A DNA stretch of 64,000 nucleotides from Paenibacillus profundus. GTDB taxonomy: Bacteria > Bacillota > Bacilli > Paenibacillales > Paenibacillaceae. Below the pieces are notes generated by a model. That model was not told the DNA's origin, ran no database searches, and saw nothing but the letters and a program-made list of their open reading frames with translations. Made by a program: the position numbers and the translations under genes. The stretch lies in contig NZ_JAJNBZ010000006.1 of NCBI RefSeq assembly GCF_021369635.1, positions 203,905 through 267,904 on the forward strand, read 5' to 3'. Below are positions 46,446 through 55,145 of this stretch, piece by piece (position 1 is the first letter of the stretch; each line of letters starts with the position of its first letter).

Positions 46446-46700
46446 ATGCCTACAACAAGCGTGCCATTGTCGAATGCCAAGTCAGGAACCCATATACGGC
46501 TGAATCGGATTGAAGTTCAGGGCGTGCTGCGCAGAAGATTGCTGGATCTCGGATTTGTTCCCGGAAATGTCGTGGAAGTGTTGCAAAAAAGTCCGCTTGG
46601 CGACCCCATCGCATTTCGGGTTAATAATACAACGATTGCACTTCGTAAAGAGGAAAGCTCGCTAATTTTCGGAGACATAATCGGAGGTGAAACATCATGA
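46446..46700 (+). CDS. feoA: Ferrous iron transport protein A
   Basis: 84 residues, full-length SH3-like FeoA domain: LSNAKSGTHIRLNRIEVQGV, RRRLLDLGFVPGNVVEVLQK, SPLGDPIAFRVNNTTIALRK. A small cytoplasmic partner of FeoB in Fe(II) uptake. The stop overlaps the next start as ATGA, so it is coupled to the GTPase gene. Confidence 0.93.
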   Translation: MPTTSVPLSNAKSGTHIRLNRIEVQGVLRRRLLDLGFVPGNVVEVLQKSPLGDPIAFRVNNTTIALRKEESSLIFGDIIGGETS

Positions 46701-47428
46701 GTCGATACACCGTTGCCTTGGCGGGTAACCCGAATACGGGAAAGAGTACGTTATTCAACACATTGACCGGACTAAGGCAGCATACCGGGAACTGGGCCGG
46801 CAAGACGGTAATGATGGCCGAAGGTGAATTCAGTTATGATAAGACGACCTTCCGGATGATCGATTTGCCAGGCACTTATTCCTTATATTCCAACTCTACT
46901 GATGAAGAAGTGGCCAGGGACTACATTATTTTTGAAAAACCTGATGTCACCATTGTCGTTCTTGATGCCACCTCTCTCGAACGGAATCTAAACTTGGCAC
47001 TTCAAGTTCTGGAAATGACTAATCGCGCTGTGGTCTGCATCAACTTGATCGATGAAGCGAAGCGGCTGGGCGTTCGCATTGACCTGCAGAAGATCGAGCA
47101 GCGTCTCGGCGTTCCGACCGTGGCGATTTCCGCCCGCAACCGAATCGGAATCGATAAGCTCCTGAAGCAAGTGAAGCTGGTCGCCTCGGGACAAATCAAT
47201 CCGCATCCGATCCATATCCAATATAGCGATGAGATCGAACGGAAGCTTGCAGAGCTAGAACCGTCCATTCGAGAGAATCTCGGCAGTCAATATCCAACGA
47301 GATGGATTGCGCTTCGCTTGTTGGATGGAGATGAGAGCTTGTTATCCTCGTTAAAGAAACGGATGAATGAGGTGACTCCGGATTCTGTGAGGGAGGTTGC
47401 AAGTTATGGCAGAACCGCTTGCCACTAA
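46697..47428 (+). CDS. feoB: FeoB GTPase domain encoded as a separate protein
   Basis: 243 residues covering only the cytosolic G domain and helical spacer of FeoB. G1 GNPNTGKST, G2 region with HTGNWAGKTV, G3 DLPGTYSLY, G4 NLIDEAKRL, G5 VAISARN. It ends EVASYGRTACH without membrane segments. The membrane half has its own ribosome site and start 23 bases before this stop, so the split looks natural rather than a recent frameshift. Together they should form the Fe(II) importer. Confidence 0.88.
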   Translation: MSRYTVALAGNPNTGKSTLFNTLTGLRQHTGNWAGKTVMMAEGEFSYDKTTFRMIDLPGTYSLYSNSTDEEVARDYIIFEKPDVTIVVLDATSLERNLNLALQVLEMTNRAVVCINLIDEAKRLGVRIDLQKIEQRLGVPTVAISARNRIGIDKLLKQVKLVASGQINPHPIHIQYSDEIERKLAELEPSIRENLGSQYPTRWIALRLLDGDESLLSSLKKRMNEVTPDSVREVASYGRTACH

Positions 47429-48812
47429 TGCGTCAGATCCGTTAGACACGCTTCTGAGCAAGGCCAGAACCCTTGCTGATGGAGAGACTGTCCGTGACGG
47501 GATCGTAAGCGATATTTACCGGACGACACGGGACATTTGTGCTGAATCCGTTCATTATGAAGACAAAAAAAAGCTGCAGAGCACTTATCGGTTGGATAAG
47601 ATTGTGACTTCACCGATTTGGGGCTTCCCGATTATGTTGGCGATATTAGGTGCCGTATTCTGGATTACGATTGCAGGCGCCAACGTTCCCTCTCAGATGA
47701 TATTCAGATTTTTTGCTATAGTGGAGGGATATATTACTGCTGGATTCCAAGCGCTGCATGCTCCAGATTGGCTGCACGGTGTGCTCGTTCTCGGATTCTT
47801 TCGTGGGACCTCCTGGGTCGTCAGCGTCATGCTGCCACCGATGGCTATCTTCTTTCCGGTCTTCGCGCTGCTCGAGAATTTCGGATATTTGCCGCGGGTA
47901 GCCTTCAATATGGATCGGTTGTTCAAGAAATCTGGCGGTCACGGCAAACAAGCATTAACGATGTCGATGGGCTTCGGCTGCAATGCCGCTGCAATTCTGT
48001 CGACACGCATTATCGAGTCACCGCGTGAGCGCATGCTCGCTATACTGACGAACAATTTCGTTCCATGCAACGGCCGGTGGCCGACCTTAATTTTGCTATC
48101 GTCGTTGTTCATGGCTGCCGGAGTAGCCAGCGGCTTGCAAACCTTAGCCACTGCGTCTGTCGTAATGGGCATGGTGATGATCGGCATCGTCGTTACCCTC
48201 ACTGTGTCATGGGTATTATCTAAAACGGCATTACGCGGCGTTCCGACGCATTACACATTGGAACTGCCCCCATACCGACGTCCACAAATTTGGAAGACGA
48301 TTCTGCTTTCTTCGAAAGAAAAATCGTTAAACGTCTTGATGCGCGCCATTATCGTCGCCGCTCCAGCCGGGGTAATCACCTGGATTTTAGGCAATGTGTT
48401 CGTCGGCGGAGACAGTATTCTTAATCATATGGCTGCCTTCTTCGATCCGTTCGCCCATGCGATCGGACTCGACGGATTTATCATTATGGCCTTTATTCTC
48501 GGTCTTCCCGCCAATGAAGTCGTGCTGCCAATATTATTGATGGGCTATATGTCTTCCGGTGCAATGGTCGATGCTGACGGATTGGATAACATTAAGGAAA
48601 TCTTCCTGCAGCATGGATGGACTTGGTTAACGGCATTAAATATGATGTTGTTCTCCTTACTCCATTACCCTTGCGGAACGACTTTATACAACATTTATAA
48701 AGAAACGAAAAGTACGAAATGGACCATTCTGTCCGCGGTCATCCCGTTGGGTATTGCCATTGCAGTTACGTTCGTTACGGCCCAGCTCGTTCGGGCTTTC
48801 GGATGGGTTTGA
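47406..48812 (+). CDS. feoB: FeoB membrane (Gate/nucleoside-recognition) domain encoded as a separate protein
   Basis: 468 residues from the ATG at 47406, nine bases after GGGAGG. Contains the first Gate domain (GVLVLGFFRGTSWVVSVMLP, ALLENFGYLPRVAF, GFGCNAAAILSTRIIES), the FeoB C-terminal domain (NNFVPCNGRWPTLILLSSL), and the second Gate (LGLPANEVVLPILLMGYM, LLHYPCGTTLYNIYKET). Conserved cysteines in GFGCN, VPCNG and HYPCG. About eight membrane helices. Translation is probably coupled to the GTPase gene by the overlap. Confidence 0.9.
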   Translation: MAEPLATNASDPLDTLLSKARTLADGETVRDGIVSDIYRTTRDICAESVHYEDKKKLQSTYRLDKIVTSPIWGFPIMLAILGAVFWITIAGANVPSQMIFRFFAIVEGYITAGFQALHAPDWLHGVLVLGFFRGTSWVVSVMLPPMAIFFPVFALLENFGYLPRVAFNMDRLFKKSGGHGKQALTMSMGFGCNAAAILSTRIIESPRERMLAILTNNFVPCNGRWPTLILLSSLFMAAGVASGLQTLATASVVMGMVMIGIVVTLTVSWVLSKTALRGVPTHYTLELPPYRRPQIWKTILLSSKEKSLNVLMRAIIVAAPAGVITWILGNVFVGGDSILNHMAAFFDPFAHAIGLDGFIIMAFILGLPANEVVLPILLMGYMSSGAMVDADGLDNIKEIFLQHGWTWLTALNMMLFSLLHYPCGTTLYNIYKETKSTKWTILSAVIPLGIAIAVTFVTAQLVRAFGWV

Positions 48813-48815
48813 CCT

Positions 48816-49082
48816 TTACAAAACCAAAAGCACGAATCCGGCAGTATCGGATTCGTGCTTTTTTTGCGCTTCAATGAGATGCTGCTCCATATCCGGGACG
48901 TGAATGCGGCTCTTCGTCGTCGTGAGTATCGTTATTTCAAGTTCAATGTTATGCCACACATATTCTACCTTGATTCCAACTGCTTGATTGCTTTTTCTTA
49001 AATCTCTGACGATGACATTCTGCCCGGTATGTTCTGCTTCCTTAACCATCTCCTCCATCTTGGCTTGCTCTAATGGCTCCAA
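48816..49082 (-). CDS. Hypothetical small protein, convergent with feoB
   Basis: 88 residues from a TTG; the open frame extends further upstream (PYFPYPYKKPSNATQTGIAV) without ATG, so the start is unsure. Content: MEEMVKEAEHTGQNVIVRDL, KVEYVWHNIELEITILTTTK, IHVPDMEQHLIEAQKKHE. No family recognised. The last 14 codons (DTAGFVLLVL end) are encoded inside the feoB terminator hairpin, so either the gene shares that hairpin or the frame is longer than the real gene. Confidence 0.5.
   Translation of the reverse strand: MEPLEQAKMEEMVKEAEHTGQNVIVRDLRKSNQAVGIKVEYVWHNIELEITILTTTKSRIHVPDMEQHLIEAQKKHESDTAGFVLLVL
48826..48865 (+). terminator. Terminator of the feo operon
   Basis: aaaagcacgaatccg-gcagtat-cggattcgtgctttttttt, 14 bases after the feoB stop. 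Confidence 0.88.
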
Positions 49083-50015
49083 TCCGTAAAATACAGCAAT
49101 GCCTGTTTGAGTTGCATTTGAAGGTTTTTTATAGGGATAAGGAAAGTATGGTGTGATCTCCTTATTTATTTCATCACCTCTTCCCTCTGTATGTTATATA
49201 TTGGTTCATTTTTGAATAATCGTTCGATTTTTTAAACGAGATTCTACTATGTAAATTCTTATTCTATATAAGTTGAACTATTGAATTTCTTCATTAGAGT
49301 TTAATACAACTTCGCTGCTTATCTCAAACACTGGAGGGGCGATACTCTCTCCGTTCGGCGCTTCCGATCACTCTCCCCTTCGCTAAGTAACAACGATTCC
49401 CATATATCTCAGGCGCTAGGCGGTGTGATCTAAGGGTGATGTTGCTGCATCGTCCGAGAAGCAATGTTACTGGAGAGACATGTGCACCAAAGTCAACTTC
49501 ACCCTATGGTGGGATGCCCCTTCTGAACGAGAGGGAGAATGGAGAGAAGTACTTGACAGCGTATCGTTATTAGCTGGAAATGTGATCTTTCTTTAGTTCC
49601 ACTTATATAGCAATTTTTATTAGCATCATAGAAGACTATCATATGAAATACCATTTTCTTGCGGACAGTGATGCATAGCTGAGGCAATTCCTTATTATTT
49701 TCATAGAATAGAATTGTAGAGAGGATGTCTCTCTATGAATCTCTGAAAATAGAAAGGAGAGAGTTGCAATAAGAATCTCCAAGCTATTCTGGAACTGTTC
49801 ACTCAGAACGGACTAATTTCCACATAAAATGATAACACGACCACTACCCTTGTTCTGTTCATCCTCTTGGTTGTTATAGTACAATCCGGTGATGATCCGG
49901 GAGACGGTTGTAGATCGCAATCTCGGAATGTATCTACGAGAAATAACTCGGGATTGAGAGGATAATTATCAAAACGTAACCGTAAACAATATAGACAAAC
50001 CGCCTCTAACGGACA
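49083..50015. other. Long region without recognised gene
   Basis: Nearly 1 kb with only short frames on both strands. The first 100 bases may code for the N-terminus of the small gene ending at 48816. I found no RNA gene, repeat or known element; short inverted pieces (for example tagagaggatgtctctcta near 49720) are weak. Confidence 0.4.
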
Positions 50016-50053
50016 AGTCCCTGCTCTGGTGCATTAGCATCAGAACAGGGACT
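50016..50053 (-). terminator. Terminator of the DUF255 gene
   Basis: agtccctgttctgatgc-taat-gcaccagagcagggact on the minus strand, about 30 bases after the stop at 50085. Confidence 0.75.
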
Positions 50054-50084
50054 ATTTCGCATGTTTCAGCCGACACCGACTCAA

Positions 50085-52181
50085 CTACAAAGACTGCAGC
50101 TTGTCCTGCAGCTCCCCAACCTCATTGGTCGGCGACTGACATGAGAAGTTCTCGCATACATAAGCCGTTGGCTTTCCGCCAAGCTGAACTTTCTCCTGAA
50201 CGAGCGGAATCATTTCCCTGACTCGATCCCCCTCCTCCCCGTCCGGTACCAACAGTACTGTAGCATGAGGTTGAAAGCCGTTGCTTGCCACAGCAATCAT
50301 TTGTGCGGTTGCTTCATCATTCGGATCGCCGCAAATAACAATTTCACACGGAGGACTGTAAGCATAATCCAAAGCGATGAGAAACATGGAATGACCTGTC
50401 GGATACTGATCCACGGCGCCTGCAAATGCTTCCAGCTGCCGTTCTGCTATCTGTGCCAGACGCGCATCACCGGTCAGCTTCGCCAACTTCAGCAAGTTCA
50501 TCGCCGCTACCGAGTTGCCTGAAGGCTGCGCACCGTCGTAAATCTCTTTATTGCGTGTAAATAACTCCTCGCTGTCATGGCCATAAAAGTAAAGTCCACC
50601 GTTGCCCTCGTCCCAGAACAGATCAAGCATCTGCTGATTCAGTTCAAGTGCAAGTTGCAAGTAATCTAGTTCGAAGGACGCCTCATACAAATCAATGAAA
50701 CCCCATACAAGGAAAGCATAATCATCCACGTAACCAGAGAAAGCAGCTTCGCCGTCCCGATACCGGGCTAGCAGCCGCCCATCCGCTTGCCTCAGGTTGA
50801 CTATGATGAAATCCGCGGCTTTGCGAGCCGCCTGCAAGTACTCCTCCCGCCCCAGCGTTCGGTACCCTTTCGCCATCGCCATAATCATCAGCCCGTTCCA
50901 GGACGTCAAAATTTTGTCGTCTTTCCCAGGATGCACTCTATGCTTCCGATAATCAAATAGCTTGGCACGGCACACTTCCATCCGTTCACGCAGCTGTTCA
51001 GGGTTCAAGTCTCTTGCTTTAGCAAAGGCTTCAAGATCTTGCCCGATCAAATTCGGAATATTGTGACCTTCGAAGTTTCCTTCTATGGTGATATCATACA
51101 GATCGCAGTATAGCTCTCCGTCTTCAGCACCTAATACCTCGATGACTTCATCAGGTTCCCACACATAGAATTTGCCCTCATGCCCTTCCGAATCGGCATC
51201 TTCCGCGGAATAGAAGCCTCCGTCCGGATGCGTCATATCCCTCATTACATACGTGAAAATTTGCTCGGCGGCCTGGGCATACTCCGGCTTCCCTGTCAGC
51301 TGGAATGCCTCGAGATAGCTCCATGACAGCAACGCATTATCGTACAGCATTTTCTCAAAATGAGGAACGAGCCATTTCTCATCAACCGAGTATCTGCAAA
51401 AACCGAATCCTACATGATCATACATCCCGCCGCGATACATGGATTGAAGCGACTTCTCCACCATTTGGAGCGCTCTTTCCTTCCCTGTACGGTAATAGTA
51501 GCGTAGCAGGAAAGACAAATTGTGCGATGTCGGAAACTTAGGAGCGCCACCGAACCCGCCATTTTCCGCATCAAACGTCTGTTCATAATGAGCGTAAGCT
51601 TTGTCAAGTGTTGCCTCCGACACCTCACCTGACAGGTTGGAAAGCATCTGCTTCTCGATTTCCTTGACAATCTGTTCGCCAATGTCCGCTACCCGCTCGT
51701 CGTCCTCCTCCCATTGCTTGGCAATCTGCGGCAGGATGTCCATCAAGCCGTAACGGCCGTATTTGCGCTGCTTCGGATAATAGGTGCCTGCAAAGAAAGG
51801 CTTCTTATCCGGCGTCATTATAATAGTGAGCGGCCACCCTCCCTGACCGCTCATCGCCTGACATACCGCCATATAAATATGGTCGACGTCAGGTCGCTCC
51901 TCGCGGTCCACTTTGACGGACACATAATGCTCATTCAGAATGGCAGCGACCTCTTCATCTTCGAACGACTCATGAGCCATAACATGGCACCAATGACAGG
52001 TACGTGTAGGTCACCAACGTCAGCTATACCCAACAGATAAGAAAATAGGCTTATTTTCTCGTCTCGCTTCATCAAACGCTTCTTCACTCCACGCGTACCA
52101 GTTCACTGGATTATAAGCATGTTGAAGCAAATAGGGCGATTTCACGGCGATTAATCTATTGGGCTTGCGGTTCGTTGTCAT
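50085..52181 (-). pseudogene. DUF255/YyaL-type thioredoxin-domain protein gene with in-frame stop codons
   Basis: The full gene starts at 52181 (GAGGTGATG upstream) with [20 protein letters not shown] and [26 protein letters not shown]. Then 21 extra bases with two TGA codons (TGA-CGT-TGG-TGA) lie before TCHWCHVMAHESF, the active-site CxxC region. Frame is kept on both sides. The rest runs open for 631 codons with GQGGWPLTIIMTPDKKPFFA, GTYYPK, GGFGGAPKFPTSHNLSFLLR, YDHVGFGFCRYSVDEKW. Family members pair a thioredoxin-like domain with a six-hairpin glycosidase-like domain. Translation from MAHESF at 51980 would lose the CxxC and has no ribosome site. Confidence 0.8.
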
Positions 52182-52211
52182 GGGGCATCACCTCTTTTCG
52201 TTGTAGAAATT

Positions 52212-52241
52212 TAGGTAAAATAAAGCTTAGCGTTATTTTAC
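52212..52241. promoter_or_regulatory. Palindrome upstream of the DUF255 gene
   Basis: gtaaaataaagc-tta-gcgttattttac, near perfect, about 35 bases before the start. Could be an operator or a hairpin in the leader; the duplicate at 54000-54050 has lost it. Confidence 0.35.
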
Positions 52242-52353
52242 CCAAAAGGGTGAGGAAATCCCAAGAAATAAAAAATGAGTCTGTAAAATAGTTAGTGCAT
52301 ACTCCAAAACCTACTAAAATGAAAGTAGTAGGAAAGGTTGGGGAGAACGGTAC

Positions 52354-52502
52354 TATGGACAAAAGAGCAACTACGAGCATTCATCAAGGAGAATAAGCTG
52401 GTCACGACTCAGGCTGTTCACGGAGACGATTCAGGAACTTAAGTCAGCTTTGGAGGATGAAGCGAATACCTCGAAAATCTTGTTCTTTTTGAAATTAATT
52501 TA
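52354..52502 (+). pseudogene. Possible 5' remnant of an IS256-family transposase
   Basis: The plus strand reads KEQLRAFIKENKLVTTQAV and, after a one-base shift, ETIQELKSALEDEA. The first piece resembles the N-terminus of some mutator-type (IS256) transposases from this group of bacteria. Only about 45 codons remain, so this is tentative. Confidence 0.3.
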
Positions 52503-52787
52503 AAATATTTAAATTGTTTGCTTGAGCAGAATGAATAATCTTATTATAGAACTCCACCCATGTATAATATTCAATGTCGGCAATCTGCCTCGTTAACAAC
52601 CATGAATCGGGTATTAGGGTCAAAAAGACGCCCGCACGACTATTGATTGCTGTCTTCAGATTTCAGCTTAAAGAGGACGTACATCGGCAATATGATTTAC
52701 GCTCTGATCACCCGGTTGAACCAACTTTGGTGTCTTTTCGTGTCGACTTTGAAGCGTTAGTGCAGTAAGCATAGTCATTACGTGATC

Positions 52788-53453
52788 TTAATCGTTTTCA
52801 CTCACATCTCTTGGATCGACATTAAACTGAACAATCTCGAGCACTTCACCTAGCGAGGTGACTCGAATAGCACTCATTGCTACTTTCCGATAGGCTCCGG
52901 TATCAATATTCCACGAATGAGACGCCTCCTCATACTCAGGACGGCCAGACTTGCATGGGGTGTGACCGATAATTTGAAGTCTGCCAATATTTTTCAACGG
53001 TGTGCGATTCCAAAGCACGCCTAACTCATTTCCTTCTTCAAATGGGAACTCTGCCTGATCTGCAATACCAGCATGACTTATCAGTACATGCTCGTTCTCC
53101 CAAACGAGCGGAAGCTCATTAATCCATTCTGATACCTCCTGCAGCTCCATGTTAGCGGACCTAAGCTGATCCAGCGTTTCAAAGCCACATTGCGGAAGCC
53201 AATATTCGTTAGGGCCATTCTCTATATGCTGTGAAAACTCGTATTCATGGTTGCCCTTGAGAAAAACCGCGTTCGCGCCATACCTCTTTCTCAGTTCCTT
53301 AGCCAAAAGTAGCGTTCCCGGCGTATCGTTTCCACGGTCGATTAAATCCCCTAGTTGGACGAGTCGCTCCTTATCAGGATTCCAATGTCGGTCAAGAAGC
53401 CCTGTAAACGTATGAAGACAGCCATGTACATCCCCGACGACGAATAGATTCAT
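52788..53453 (-). CDS. PrpE/ApaH-like serine/threonine protein phosphatase
   Basis: 221 residues, full-length metallophosphoesterase of the PP1/PP2A-like bacterial group: FVVGDVHGCLHTF, VQLGDLIDRGNDTPGT, FLKGNHEYEF, LISHAGIAD, IIGHTPCKSGRPEY, WNIDTGAYRKVAMSAI. These supply all metal ligands (GDxHG, GDxxDRG, GNHE, H, GHT). It would remove phosphate from proteins or nucleotides in the cytoplasm. Ribosome site AAGGAGAT. It lies between the two copies of the DUF255 5' region, so it may have been duplicated around or inserted. Confidence 0.9.
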   Translation of the reverse strand: MNLFVVGDVHGCLHTFTGLLDRHWNPDKERLVQLGDLIDRGNDTPGTLLLAKELRKRYGANAVFLKGNHEYEFSQHIENGPNEYWLPQCGFETLDQLRSANMELQEVSEWINELPLVWENEHVLISHAGIADQAEFPFEEGNELGVLWNRTPLKNIGRLQIIGHTPCKSGRPEYEEASHSWNIDTGAYRKVAMSAIRVTSLGEVLEIVQFNVDPRDVSEND

Positions 53454-53773
53454 AAGGCTTTTATATCTCCTTTAGTCAATATAATCTTACTCATACCACG
53501 ATACCCCATTGGTTAGAATTCAGCTAATATTAGCATTCATTTAGGCATCGGTAATCAAAATTAACGTAAACAAGAGCCGCAAAAGTTCCCGACAAAATAT
53601 GGATTTTAGCATTAGTCCAGCTTACGATAAATATCTATTATAGAACATCATTTTCGTGAGAGTGGCAAAAAGATATTCGCACCTCCCCCTTATATCCACT
53701 CGCTTCCTAAGAAAAGAGTTCCATGCAATAGCCGTTATCTTGGCATATTCTAGCTTATGCCATAATAATTGAT
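53454..53773. other. Intergenic region without recognised gene
   Basis: Upstream DNA of the phosphatase gene; no gene or repeat that I can support. Confidence 0.4.
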
Positions 53774-53974
53774 TCACACAAACATCCCATCAATGACATG
53801 TACGTATGTATCATCAACGTCAGCTATACCTAATAGATAAGAAAATAGGCTTATTTTCTCTTCGTTAAAAGCTTCCTCGCTCCACGCGTACCAGTTAACT
53901 GGATTATGGGTGTGCTGGAGCAGGTAAGGCGATTTCTCAGCGATTAATCTATTGGGTATGTGATTCGTTGTCAT
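53774..53974 (-). pseudogene. Duplicate of the 5' end of the DUF255 gene
   Basis: [20 protein letters not shown] and [13 protein letters not shown] match the gene at 52181, as does the upstream DNA (catggggcatcacctctttt). A small deletion shifts the frame, but the DNA still contains tatagctgacgttgatga, i.e. the same TGA-containing insert as the other copy, and the following tgtcattgatgggatg has lost the CHWCH codons. The homology ends near 53760. Only the first 70 codons of the gene are present. Confidence 0.8.
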
Positions 53975-54094
53975 GGGGCATCACCTCTTTTCGTTGTGGG
54001 ATTAGGGAAAAGGAATGCTTGCTTTGAGGTGTTTTACCCAATTAGGTGGAGAAAATACCAATTGATAAGGATTGAGCCAGCTCCCTACAATAGG

Positions 54095-54542
54095 TTATCG
54101 TAATATATTCAATAACTTTTGGAACTCCTCTTCAATAATTATAAAATTGTTCACATTTAGAAAGATAAATACCATATTCTTCACGAATCATATCAGGTTT
54201 AATTATATTGGCATTATAAAGTTCTCTCTTTGCATTCACTGTGCTGTTATCAATTCTAGATGTCGGTAGTATCTTTTCACCAATGTATCTATTACAACGT
54301 GAAAAGCCAAGTACACTAAACTTGCCGCCACTTGATCCACGAAGATCATTGTCAGTTTTTATGACACATGATATGCCTAGTTTTTCTAGAATACTAAAGT
54401 AATTATTAAAACCAATTCCACCTACCATCAATACATAAATCCCTTCAGCTTCATATAAAGGGTTTATTACTTGTTTATTGCATAATAAACGTGCCGAACA
54501 TTGCATCGTAAAAATGCTCAAGTAGAAAGCAAAAAGAGACAC
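54095..54542 (-). pseudogene. TOPRIM fragment of an OLD-family (GajA-like) nuclease
   Basis: About 130 codons. EAEGIYVLMVGGIGFNNYFS, ILEKLGISCVIKTDNDLRG, FSVLGFSRCNRYIGEKIL and IREEYGIYLSKCE follow the order seen in the TOPRIM half of OLD/GajA proteins; the TDND motif supplies the metal-binding acids. The ATPase half is absent, and after NNF the frame is lost before EEEFQKLLNILR at 54100. It is not a piece of the intact OLD gene at 57011-59179, whose TOPRIM reads ITDIDS. Confidence 0.7.
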
Positions 54543-54818
54543 TTGCCAGCATCCCCTATTCCTCCTATCGTTAGGTTTGCGAGAACATAGCGAAGGAGAT
54601 TGTTTCTACACCGAATCCACTTCAAATACTTCAGTCCGGAGCAAGGCCGTAGTGTGAATCCGGTATTAGGCGATGCCGCAGTGAGACACTTTCTAACTTC
54701 TTGGATCTTAGACTTTGTAGTTATACTTTATTAAATAATTTGAAATGACTTGCTTTTTTTCATGCCACCATAAAATCGGCACTTCTCCAACTTTATTAAA
54801 GCTTCCCTAAAACAAAAA
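54543..54818. other. Boundary region left of the defence island
   Basis: No gene recognised. The sequence changes from mixed composition to AT-rich DNA across this stretch. Confidence 0.35.
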
Positions 54819-54849
54819 GAAAACCCATGTCTGTTGGACATGAGTTTTC
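54819..54849. terminator. Hairpin terminator at the left island end
   Basis: gaaaacccatgtc-tgttg-gacatgagttttc, placed relative to the repeat module as the terminator at 59499 is to its module. Confidence 0.6.
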
Positions 54850-54914
54850 GATAATGAGCTTAACAGCCCATCTCTGCTATTTTGGTTACCAATCTGGCGG
54901 ACTTTTGGTAGAAC

Positions 54915-55080
54915 AATCTCATGACCTAATCGCTGCCAGTGGAGGGATGGGGTTCTATATGTTAGGGATAAAGCGGATGAAAGCCTTGAGGAACAAGGCT
55001 TTTTAAATTTCGTGTTTCTACGTTCGAGTGTACCGCGGCGCTCGGAAATGAAAAAGTGTGACCAAAAATGTGACCAGACC
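54915..55080. repeat. Island end module, copy 1
   Basis: Related to 59548-59715 in the same orientation. Shared pieces: atcgctgcca, tggagrgatggggtt, aaagcc, acaagg, and the end gtg(t/a)gaccaaaa(a)tgtgaccag. Overall identity is roughly two thirds by eye. Likely an attachment-site-proximal end of an integrative element. Confidence 0.6.
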
Positions 55081-55145
55081 CATACTGTTTAAGATAATCA
55101 TTAATTTAGATATAAAATAAATGAATTTTGAATATCTATACTTAA

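Noticed and set aside
50085..52181. Selenoprotein reading of the two TGA codons
   Set aside because: Kept only as a question in the findings: no SECIS-like structure is evident, intact family members lack the 21 bases, and the partial copy shows decay.
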